A DNA stretch of 22,917 nucleotides from Baffinella frigidus. Its lineage: Eukaryota; Cryptophyceae; Cryptomonadales; Baffinellaceae. How positions within the stretch are numbered: position 1 is the first letter of the stretch; each line of letters opens with the position of its first letter. The notes under the pieces are model-generated. The model saw only the letters and a list, made by a program, of their open reading frames with translations. It was not told the origin of the DNA and did no database searches. The stretch lies in assembly GCA_026770585.1 (NCBI GenBank), contig MU647085.1:150639-173555 (forward strand). The letters run 5' to 3'. Both the position numbers and the translations under genes were made by a program. This document shows, piece after piece, positions 17,001-22,686 of this stretch.

Positions 17001-20000
17001 GAATTCAGGGCAGGTGACCCCCCCTCGAATTCCGGGTGGGTGACACCCCGTCATTTTGAGGGTAGCAGACGGCATTGGGAAGTTGTTGGTGCGTTGCCCC
17101 CAGGGCTTTCACAAGAGAGACGGTCCTTGGAGCGCTACGGCTCCGGTAGCATCTGGCATTGAACCGCGACCGATCGATCGAGAGTGGTCTCATACGCAAA
17201 CACTTTCAATTTATAAAAAATCTTCACGGCGATTTTGGCCACTTTAGAGAGAATAATCAAACTATTCTCTCTAAAGTGGCCAAAATCGCCTTGAAGATTT
17301 TTTATGAATTAAAAGTGTTTGCGTATGAGATCGCGCCCGGACACGCCGAGAGCGTGAGCACGACTCCGGTCGGAACATCAAAGGCGACATGCGCCAACCA
17401 TCGAACCCAAGATTCAAACCGAAGCATCAGGCGGAACCCGATTGGCCGAGTTGAACATCATGAGCTAGCAGCGTCGCGGTGGTCACGTGAGCTAGCAGCG
17501 TCGCGGTGGTCACGTGAGCTAGCAGCGTCGCGGTGGTCACGTGAGCTAGCAGCGTCGCGGTGGTCACGTGAGCTAGCAGCGTCGCGGTGGTCAAAGTCAA
17601 GGTAAGGCTGCACCCAACAGTTTCCCGTGTGGTCAAACTCGTGAGAGAGACTCTCCTCTCGAGAGTGGCGGGAAGCGGGTTGGACGGTCTGGTGGTGCGG
17701 GGGTGACAGTAACGCTCCAGGCAACAGTTTTTGTTGTGTGGAAGTTGTGTCTGGGATAACGAGTGAGGGAAGCGGAGAGAGAGGGCGGAGAGATAAGAGA
17801 GAAGAGAGAGAGAGAGAGAAGAAAGAGAGAAGAGAGAGAAAAGAGAGAGAAGAGAGAGAAGAGAGAGAAGAGAGAGAAGAGAGAGAGAGAGAAAAGAGAG
17901 AGAGAAGAGAGAGAAAAGAGAGGGAGAAGAGAGAGAAAAGAGAGAGAGAAGAGAGGGAGAAGAGAGAGAAGAGAGAGAGAGAAGAGAGGGAGAAGCGAGA
18001 GAGAAGAGAGAGAGAAGAGAGAGAGAGAAGAGAGCGAGAGAGAAGAGAGAGAGAGAAGAGAGGGGACGTGGACCGCCTGGCAGGCGCACTCCTCCATCTG
18101 ATCCGCTTCAGAAAACAGCCCAGAAGCGATCATGTACGCATCTCCTACCTGCAGCACCGCCCCGCCATCGTCAACTTTCGCCGTCGTCAACTTTCACCGT
18201 CGTCAACTTTCACCGTCGTCAACTTTCACCGTCGTCAACTTTCACCGTCGTCAGCGTTCGCGCGCGCGTGTGTATGTGTGTGTGTTGGTGGAGTTGATGA
18301 CACGGTTTCCAGACAGTCCCCCGCCCGACTTGTTACCAACACCACCAATTTGTGTGCTGAAGCGATGACTAACTGGGCACGATTAGTGCCAGAAATTCAT
18401 GTGCGTAGTCAAGTCAACATAGGGACTCTCAGGTCAGGGCACACTCGATGCCGGGACATGTAGAGCTTCAAAACGCTCCCCCCACCATAGTAGCCTTCGA
18501 CGAATATTTCCACGAGACTTCTGGTCGAAATGTCGGTTAGTAACAAAGGCTTTGTACCGAGCAATCCGTAATTAGTACCACGAAAATGAATGGAGCGATC
18601 TGCGAAGCCCAGACGGGAGTGACGTTCATCTCGGTGCAAGGGCAGACGGGCGCCACTTTTGGCGAGTGTCCCCACCACATTGAGTGGCGGTTTGGGTGGG
18701 GAGGTGTGGGGGGGAAGAGGAGGCGGACCGTCTTGAGCTTCTCGACATGATTGAAGTGTTCGGAAATCGTATCCTGCCCCCCCAACACCATCATCAGGAA
18801 TCCCAATCGCCACCAGGAATCCCAACACCCAAACACCACGCACGTCTACAACCAACGGTGTACAACTCTACAGCTATCTGCACAATTCCCCAGTGAAGTG
18901 TACACCTGTTGACACCTGTGCACATGTACACGTGTACACCTGTACAACTGAACACCTGCACACCTACGTTATCACGCTGGCCCTGCTGAGCGCTGAGCCC
19001 AACTCACGCTGGCGGGGCAGGTTGTGAGGGCGAAGGGGGGGGGTACAGGTTGTGAGGGCGAGGGGGGGGCGTACAGGTTGTGAGGGCGAAGGGGGGGCGT
19101 ACAGGTTGTGAGGGCGAAGGGGGGGCGTACAACGACTGTCGATACCTCGTCGAGCTTCAGGGTTCGGGCTTCAGGCATCAGGGTGTAGGGTTTAGGGGTT
19201 GGGGGAGGCACGAAAACAGTGAAGAGCGAGTCGAGGAGGTCGCAGACGTGCGATGAGTGGCACAGCGCCGACCTGGTTCAGGCCTTTGGTTTTAGGGTTT
19301 AGGGTTTAGGGTGTAGGGTTTGGGGTTAAGGGTTCAGGTTTGGTGGTTTAGGGTTTAGGGTTTAGGGTTTAGGGTTTAGGGTTTAGGGTTTAGGGTTTAG
19401 GGATTGGGGTTGAGAGTTTAGGGTTCAGGGATTAGGGTTTAGGGTTTAGGGTTCAGGGTTGAGGGATTGGGGTTTAAGGTTGTCGGGGCGACATGGAGGT
19501 GAAGCCGACGACGTCCGTGAAGAGAACGCTGACCCCCTCGTGGTGCGACCCCTGCCAAGTTCATCCGCCAACATCTTCAATCCAACAGAAAATGCCCTGC
19601 CAAACAGGATTCTGGCCCTAATTCAATTTACACAGGGCCCTAATTGGCCTTCGTCCAACTCGTATGAACAAATAGGGATCTATTTTCTTTTACATTAAAC
19701 ATGTCCCTGGATCAAAATGTATCGCCCTCCGCCACACGCACTGCGCCTGGGTGGCGGTGTCCGGGTGCGGGAAGCACCCAGCCAATAGAAAAGCACTTAG
19801 CCAAAAAAAAACGGAATCCCAAGGTAGGGTCGGGATGAGCTTCACGAATTGCGTCAGGATCCGGGATCCATCCCCTGGCTGACCCCCAACCCTCACACCC
19901 TAACCCCTGACCCCTAAAAGCTCTCAGAGATTTTGTTTTAGAGAACGTATTAATTAATGCCTTTCTGCAAACGAAAATTACTACACGGTCGGATCATATA

Positions 20001-22373
20001 AGTAATAGTAAAGCACATGTGTGGTAATTTTCGTTGGCAAGAAAGGCAGTAATGAATGGATGGTGTTGGACAAGGATGGACCTGTACGCGACGGCCCTCC
20101 TGGAGAGCGTTGACTATGTGCTTTGGCAGCATCGAGTACAGCAGCGTGTCATTCCTCTTCTTGTGCTCTAGCAGCAGCCTGGTTGGGGGGGTAGCGTTCA
20201 GGAGTTGGCGTTCTGGGGTTGGGGATTCAGGTGTGTAGAGTGCAGAGTTTAGGGTGCAGGTGATATAGAGTAGAAGAGCGTGGGGTGGCGCGTGTTGTGC
20301 TCCCTGAGAGTGCTGCTGCAGTCTGGGTGCCAAGGTTCCTGGGTGTCTGGGTTCGTGGTTCAGGGTTGAGGCTCCATCAAGTATCTCCAGGCGTGGGGGT
20401 AGTGACGAAGAAGACCAAGAAGAAGTTGAGGGTCTAGGGCGCAGGGTTGAGGGTGCAGGTTGAGGGTGCAGGTTGAGGGTGAGGGTTCAGGGTTAAGGTT
20501 GAGGGTTAGGGTTCAGGGTTGGGAGTTAGGGTTGAGGGTTGGGGTGAAGGATTGAGGGTTGGTGTGCATCGGGGGCCCTACCGTTCGGAGGGCTTGAAAG
20601 CGTTGATGGTGAGGGTTTCGGGGTACCATTCGGAGCGCTTGGCCGCGGAAATGTCGTGCTCCATTATCAGCGTCACGTCCTTTCCTGCATGGGGGGACGC
20701 GTGCCGGTTCATCCTTCCGGGTATAGCCTTGAGGGTTCAGTGTGGGGAAGGGCGACAGGGTTGAAGAGGTGCGTGTCGGGGCCCCTGCCTCAGACTGGAT
20801 GCTCCCACCCACCCCGACGCGTGCCGCGTGCGCCGTCGTGCAAAACACATGTCTCACCTCCAACAACATCCAACCAAATCAATCTGACCCCCCCCATGGT
20901 GTCGCGCGGGCCGCGGGGGTCCTCGCGCGGATCTCAGTGTGCCGTTGCGTGTTGGTGTTGGTGTTGGTGTTGGTGTTGGTGGCGGACACCGCGCAAATTG
21001 CTGGCACGTGGTGGGTGCGGGGGAACGCAGGCATGCTGACCACCAACACGGACCCACCTGCCTCTGCCTCACCCGGGTTGCCCGACTATTCTCAAGTTGG
21101 CATGCTGCGTGTGCGGTACACACCCAGATTGCTGGCCTAAATATTCTGAAAAGGTCGGCAGTGTGTATGGGGGGGGCGTGACCCGTGATGGGATCTGAAA
21201 TGCACGTGAACGCGACGTCGTACCACGTGCTCTCCGATTCCGACTGCCCATCACATCACATCACGTTATTCAAAACACCTTATTTATTTATTTATTTTCC
21301 CACACACAGGTTACTGAGCTGAGAGCTCAGAGCTCTCAACAACCGGGTATCCCCCCCCCACCCTCCTGACCCACCTGACCCTTCCCCCCACGCTGATTCC
21401 CACGACAGCAAGCGCTTCGCATGACCGCTTGGCACCTACCCTGCCCCCCACCTTCCGTCGCACGACCGCGGGAAGCTGGGGGGGTGCGGCGTGTGAGCCG
21501 AAGCTTGACACGCTATATCCCAACGCTACCAGGCCTCTCGGGTCTCTTATCACATTGCGGGGTCGGGCGCATACTAGCTGCGCTCGCCGTAAAACTGCAA
21601 CCGTCTCAGTCTATTTGGGCTCACCAATTTGGTGGGTCCAGGCGCTGTCCCGCTCCAAAGTTGACGAATTTGCTCCGCACACGCAGCACGGCTGGTTGAG
21701 AATAACGGGGCAGCGGCTCGTGGGGCGCACCTTCTGGAGCTCGAGGCTGATGGACGCGTCATGCTCGAGGGCGAGCACTTGGATCATGAGCGAGCGCATC
21801 TCGGGACGCGTCAGCGCGTATGTTTCGAGCAGCTCCTTCATGTTGCTGATCCCGCACTCGGGGCCGTCCCTGCGGGGGGGGGGCACCCGCGCAACGTCAG
21901 CCGTCAGCGTTGTGGGTAGGAGGGGTAGGAGGGGGTCATGGGGAACTCCGACCATGGCACTACGTATACGTATACAGCGAGAGGAGACTGATCATGAGAT
22001 ACAGGAAACCCAAAAGCGTGATTAATCATGGCGATGGTGGGGATGAGGGTGGTGATGCCGACCCAACCGCGCGGCGTCAGCAGGTTCGTCGCCAGCCATG
22101 CACTTTTCTCATACTCATGGCTCGAGGGCCGCACTTAGGACCTGTATCGAGAGTAGTAAAGAAGAAGAAGGAGAAGAAGAAGAAGGTTATCATCAGCGCA
22201 TGTCAGCGCCGGGGCTAGCGCAGCCTCCCTAGGGTGAACCAACCCGTTTCTTTCGGCGGTTTGCGCACCAACTACGGCAAGTCAACATCCGGCCAGACCC
22301 AAAAGGCGAGTCCCCCATACCTTCCGGGCGTTGTTAGTGCGCAACAGGACCATACTATGGTGAGAGTCAGGGT

Positions 22374-22404
<31 letters not shown>

Positions 22405-22686
22405 AGGTTGAGGGCAAAGGGTTTAGGGTTCAGGGCGCGGGCAAGGGTTTGGGGTTTAGGGTTTAGGGTTCAGGGTTTAGGGTTTAGGGTTTCGGGTGTA
22501 GGGTTTGGGGTTTAGGGTGTAGGGTCTAGGGTTTAAGGTTTAGGGTTGGGATAAGGAAAGGGCGGTTACGCGCGTTTCGCCGCAGGTGGCGCCTCCCCTA
22601 TCGCTCCCGCCGGAGACATGTCTGCCTGCAAGGCGCCTATTGACCTGCCACGTGCGGCCATCCGACGCATCAGGGTCAGCCCCTCA
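14037..22686 (-). CDS. PAS-linked class III adenylyl cyclase, multi-exon gene, 5' end beyond window
   Basis: Predicted to convert ATP to cAMP under control of a PAS sensor domain. I joined 13 short minus-strand exons by hand; each has a GT (or GC) donor, an AG acceptor and compatible codon phase. In order the product has the second half of a PAS domain with its PAC motif, a helical linker with LLYSMLP, and a full cyclase homology domain. Family hallmarks read in order are FTDVVGFTSM (first metal Asp), VEKLKT then VGDAYM (purine-selecting Lys, second metal Asp), FTVFGDT then VNTASRME (Thr at the second purine position, Asn and Arg of the transition-state pair), and CKGKGEIETYW (late Lys). No residue needed for catalysis appears missing. 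No transmembrane segment is visible in the assembled part. The Lys/Thr pair matches ATP-specific enzymes such as cyanobacterial CyaC and soluble AC; guanylyl cyclases carry Glu/Cys. Exact boundaries need transcript data. The C-terminus is either TAG at 14037-14039 or lies further left. Confidence 0.9.
14067..14138 (-). CDS. Cyclase catalytic exon 8: last strand, KGKG-x-TYW
   Basis: Twenty-four codons, EKGYSVVRRGMVFCKGKGEI, then ETYW. RG-x-x-x-x-KGKG-x-x-x-TYW is the standard end of the cyclase fold and supplies the late catalytic Lys. Acceptor CTCGCAG|G. The end is ambiguous. Read on, the frame gives VRPPSTTTH and a TAG stop at 14037-14039; or a donor at TGG|GTCAGG sends it in phase into the tail exon at 13044. 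Confidence 0.93.
14338..14400 (-). repeat. Short degenerate telomere-like array
   Basis: GTTGAGG-type units in the intron between catalytic exons 7 and 8. Confidence 0.6.
14832..14912 (-). CDS. Cyclase catalytic exon 7: Asn/Arg transition-state residues
   Basis: Twenty-seven codons reading VNTASRMESNGEPGKVHVTG, then DVARILQ. The Asn of VNT and the Arg of ASR are the transition-state residues of class III cyclases; PGKVHV is the usual following strand. Acceptor GGCAG|G; donor CAG|GTCCGC. Confidence 0.96.
14967..15047. repeat. 81-bp dispersed repeat, copy 2, in a cyclase intron
   Basis: The same length and layout as 2011-2091; the hairpin stem is changed (CCAGGTCC / GGGCCTGG) but still pairs. 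It lies about 55 bp outside the acceptor of catalytic exon 7. Confidence 0.9.
15138..15220. repeat. GGGAGAGA microsatellite
   Basis: Period 8, (GAGAGGGA)n, in the intron between catalytic exons 6 and 7. Confidence 0.93.
15451..15538. repeat. 88-bp dispersed repeat, copy 1
   Basis: GTCGAAATGTCGGTT, GTACCGAGCAAT and CGATCTGCGAAGCCCA in order. Same orientation and length at 18524-18611. Confidence 0.88.
15581..15613 (-). pseudogene. Decayed copy of catalytic exon 6
   Basis: The sense strand reads GGCGTGGTCGGGTTGCTCAT, then G and TTCACTGTCT. It matches the functional exon segment (GVVGLRMPQFTVF) at 18 of 21 positions, then has a 6-nt deletion, then 10 of 10. The FGDT end is lost. It lies 0.4 kb downstream of the real exon, same orientation. 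Confidence 0.65.
15634..15775. repeat. CT microsatellite with CGCT interruptions
   Basis: CT on the + strand, so it is GA in the cyclase transcript, unlike the other large tracts in this gene. Confidence 0.93.
15976..16059 (-). CDS. Cyclase catalytic exon 6: IRxGVH strand to FGDT
   Basis: Twenty-eight codons including IRAGVHLGDLMSGVVG and MPQFTVFGDT. This is the core strand-turn (GVHxGxxxxGVVG) and the FGDT segment leading into VNTASR. The Thr in FTVFG sits at the second purine-selecting position (Asp or Thr in adenylyl, Cys in guanylyl cyclases). Acceptor GGACAG|A; donor ACG|GTACCC. Confidence 0.95.
16095..16246. mobile_element. MITE with a 10-12 bp target duplication, in a cyclase intron
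   Basis: Ends AATTTCATCTCG and complement. Inner arms GATAACTGAATCAGTTCC and complement. TTCCGTGTCAGC occurs directly on both sides (16083-16094 and 16247-16258). A 9-12 bp duplication is typical of Mutator-like elements. It lies in the intron between exons 16916 and 16059. Confidence 0.85.
16260..16909. other. Cyclase intron
   Basis: GC-rich GGGCGACAACAACAAGGCAA duplication (about 16665-16735) and otherwise no recognisable signal. Confidence 0.5.
16916..16981 (-). CDS. Cyclase catalytic exon 5: helix before the G-x-H strand
   Basis: Reads VDLALALIEGAAMVKFPHDN, then ST. This fits the helix and loop between the second Asp and the IRxGxH strand. Two ends are possible in the same phase: donor GTCCAG after NST (end at 16916), or a GC donor CAG|GCACCC that adds Val-Gln (end at 16910). 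The second gives STVQIRAGVH, closer to the usual LxIRxGxH, and would make this a GC-AG intron. Confidence 0.9.
17188..17330. mobile_element. 143-bp near-perfect hairpin element, in a cyclase intron
   Basis: Arms are 68 bp with about three mismatches, around a 7-nt loop (ATCAAAC). Ends TCTCATACGCAAACACTTT and complement. No clear target duplication was found. It lies in a transcribed intron, so the RNA would fold into one long hairpin. Confidence 0.9.
17462..17593. repeat. 27-bp tandem repeat, 4.9 identical copies
   Basis: Unit GAGCTAGCAGCGTCGCGGTG plus GTCACGT. All copies are identical. It lies in the intron between catalytic exons 4 and 5. The period is divisible by three, so open frames cross it without meaning. 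Confidence 0.95.
17763..18065. repeat. GA microsatellite, period about 8-10
   Basis: (AGAGAGAGAAG)-type repeats of 300 bp, starting just past the donor of catalytic exon 4. The long KREER/SLFSLS frames over it are not genes. Confidence 0.95.
18074..18148 (-). CDS. Cyclase catalytic exon 4: second metal-binding Asp
   Basis: Twenty-five codons starting VGDAYMIASGLF and ending EECACQA. The Asp of GDAYM is the second metal ligand. Acceptor CTGCAG|G; donor GCG|GTCCAC. The intron that follows in the transcript begins with a roughly 300-nt pyrimidine (CT) microsatellite. Confidence 0.95.
18169..18248. repeat. 16-bp tandem repeat, five copies
   Basis: Unit CGTCAACTTTCACCGT, one substitution in the first copy. 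It lies about 20 bp outside the acceptor of catalytic exon 4. Confidence 0.93.
18524..18611. repeat. 88-bp dispersed repeat, copy 2
   Basis: Partner of 15451-15538 with the same three blocks and substitutions between them. It lies in the intron between catalytic exons 3 and 4. Confidence 0.88.
18729..18773 (-). CDS. Cyclase catalytic exon 3: Lys that selects ATP
   Basis: A 45-nt exon, DTISEHFNHVEKLKT. Together with the next exon it gives VEKLKT-VGDAYM, the classic (I/V)EK(I/L)KT(I/V)GD(A/C)YM of adenylyl cyclases. The Lys before T-V-G is the adenine-contacting residue; guanylyl cyclases have Glu there. Acceptor GGGGCAG|G; donor ACG|GTCCGC. Confidence 0.92.
18899..18967. repeat. GTACACCTG-type degenerate tandem repeat
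   Basis: Repeated GTACACCTG, GTGCACATG and GTACACGTG units, in the intron between catalytic exons 2 and 3. Confidence 0.8.
19018..19133. repeat. 28-bp tandem repeat, four copies
   Basis: Unit CAGGTTGTGAGGGCGAAGGG plus GGGGCGTA with small length changes in the G run. Confidence 0.9.
19158..19205 (-). repeat. Short telomere-like array beside the exon 2 donor
   Basis: TTCAGGG, TGTAGGG and TTTAGGGG units ending about 7 bp from the donor of exon 19212-19272. Confidence 0.8.
19212..19272 (-). CDS. Cyclase catalytic exon 2: dimer helix
   Basis: Reads SALCHSSHVCDLLDSLFTVF after completion of the Met codon. HVCDLLDSLFTVFD (last D from the next exon) corresponds to the VVxLLNxLYTxFD helix of class III cyclases. 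Acceptor ACCAG|G; donor TTC|GTGCCT. The downstream intron starts with another short telomere-like array. Confidence 0.92.
19287..19480 (-). repeat. Telomere-like array filling the intron between catalytic exons 1 and 2
   Basis: Includes at least eight exact TTTAGGG units in a row (about 19344-19402) with degenerate flanks. The whole 220-nt intron (19273-19492) is array apart from about 14 bp at each splice site. Confidence 0.95.
19493..19551 (-). CDS. Cyclase catalytic exon 1: first metal-binding Asp
   Basis: Reads HEGVSVLFTDVVGFTSM. The Asp of FTD is the first metal-binding aspartate of class III cyclases. The exon ends inside the Met codon (AT|GTCGCC) and the next exon starts with the G that completes it. 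The spacing from GRRV in the linker exon to SVLFTD matches the family. The following intron is almost entirely telomere-like repeat. Confidence 0.96.
19953..20053. mobile_element. Fold-back element with the shared core and different arms, in a cyclase intron
   Basis: Arms ATTAATGCCTTTCT and complement surround the CAAACGAAAATTACTACAC core and its partner. Length is 101 bp. It lies in the intron between exons 20082-20178 and 19493-19551. Confidence 0.75.
20082..20178 (-). CDS. Cyclase gene exon: signalling helix before the catalytic domain
   Basis: Thirty-two codons reading LLLEHKKRNDTLLYSMLPKH, then IVNALQEGRRV. The pattern K-K-R-x-D-x-LLY-x-MLP is the coiled linker found directly before the catalytic core in many eukaryotic guanylyl and adenylyl cyclases; it passes sensor state to the dimeric catalytic domain. 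Acceptor CCAG|G; donor CAG|GTCCAT. This exon is among the strongest evidence that a real cyclase gene is present. Confidence 0.95.
20341..20575 (-). repeat. Degenerate telomere-like array in the PAC-linker intron
   Basis: TTGAGGG, TTCAGGG and TTAGGG units. It occupies most of the 403-nt intron 20179-20581 and reaches to within about 6 bp of the PAC exon donor. Confidence 0.85.
20582..20684 (-). CDS. Cyclase gene exon: PAC motif end and start of linker
   Basis: Reads KDVTLIMEHDISAAKRSE, a textbook PAC ending (hydrophobic strand, then the D-I-S/T element and a Lys/Arg-rich helix), followed by WYPETLTINAFKPSER. Acceptor CATGCAG|GA; donor CG|GTAGGG. The last two bases CG join G of the next exon to make the Arg of PSER. 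A degenerate telomere-like array starts a few bases past the donor. Confidence 0.92.
20685..21182. other. Cyclase intron
   Basis: GTTGGTGTTGGT hexanucleotide run (20950-20983). No exon seen. Confidence 0.5.
21183..21243 (-). CDS. Cyclase gene exon: PAS/PAC strand
   Basis: Twenty codons plus one base, reading ESTWYDVAFTCISDPITG across the junction. STWYDV followed by DPITG is the typical next-to-last strand and turn of PAS domains. Acceptor GGGCAG; donor GTCACG. The final G pairs with GA of the next exon to give the Gly of DPITG. Confidence 0.88.
21244..21730. other. Cyclase intron
   Basis: TTATTTATTTAT run (21281-21296), GAGCTCAGAGCTC inverted repeats (21318-21340) and C-rich patches. Exons 21869 and 21243 join in phase without anything from here. 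Confidence 0.5.
21731..21869 (-). CDS. Cyclase gene exon: PAS domain helical part
   Basis: Acceptor is a long C run ending in GCAG, directly followed by the exon; donor is AAG|GTGCGC. It codes for 46 residues beginning DGPECGISNMKELLETYAL and ending SISLELQK. In PAS sensor proteins a stretch like this (acidic/charged helix, then LELQ-type strand) leads into the PAC motif, which here is in the next exon. It ends at a codon boundary, as the next exon requires. Confidence 0.82.
22003..22102 (-). CDS. Possible extra exon between the first two sensor exons
   Basis: A GC3-rich frame reads AWLATNLLTPRGW and ends NHAFGFP at a GTATCT donor, with an AG acceptor at 22103-22104. The hydrophobic stretch followed by NHAF would suit the early strands of a PAS fold. 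Its start phase fits the exon at 22570-22686, but its end phase does not fit the exon at 21869, which joins 22570 directly. It is therefore an alternative exon, needs another small exon after it, or is chance. Confidence 0.3.
22366..22552 (-). repeat. Telomere-like array beside the first sensor exon donor
   Basis: TTGAGGG units first, then TTTAGGG units, ending about 18 bp from the donor of exon 22570-22686. Confidence 0.93.
22570..22686 (-). CDS. Cyclase gene exon, start of the sensor region (most 5' exon seen)
   Basis: Frame contains LTLMRRMAARGR and ends EAPPAAKR plus two bases (GC) before donor GTAACC. The next exon (21869) begins with the single base that completes an Ala codon, so the phase fits. 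The acceptor is taken at TAG, 22687-22689, after a pyrimidine-rich stretch. The frame stays open further upstream, so the exon could begin earlier. Just past the donor lies a telomere-like array (22366-22552). Confidence 0.65.

Noticed and set aside
17462-17593. CRISPR-like array
   Set aside because: Units are directly adjacent without unique spacers, and the setting is eukaryotic.
18316-18372. Candidate exon ending CLET before a GTGTCA donor, as the piece before VGDAYM
   Set aside because: The exon at 18729-18773 (VEKLKT) fits the cyclase consensus and spacing far better.
17427-18463. Frames of about 220-240 residues (ELAASRWSR, KREER, SLFSLS)
   Set aside because: They come from the 27-bp tandem repeat and the GA tract; the only real coding part there is the 75-nt cyclase exon.
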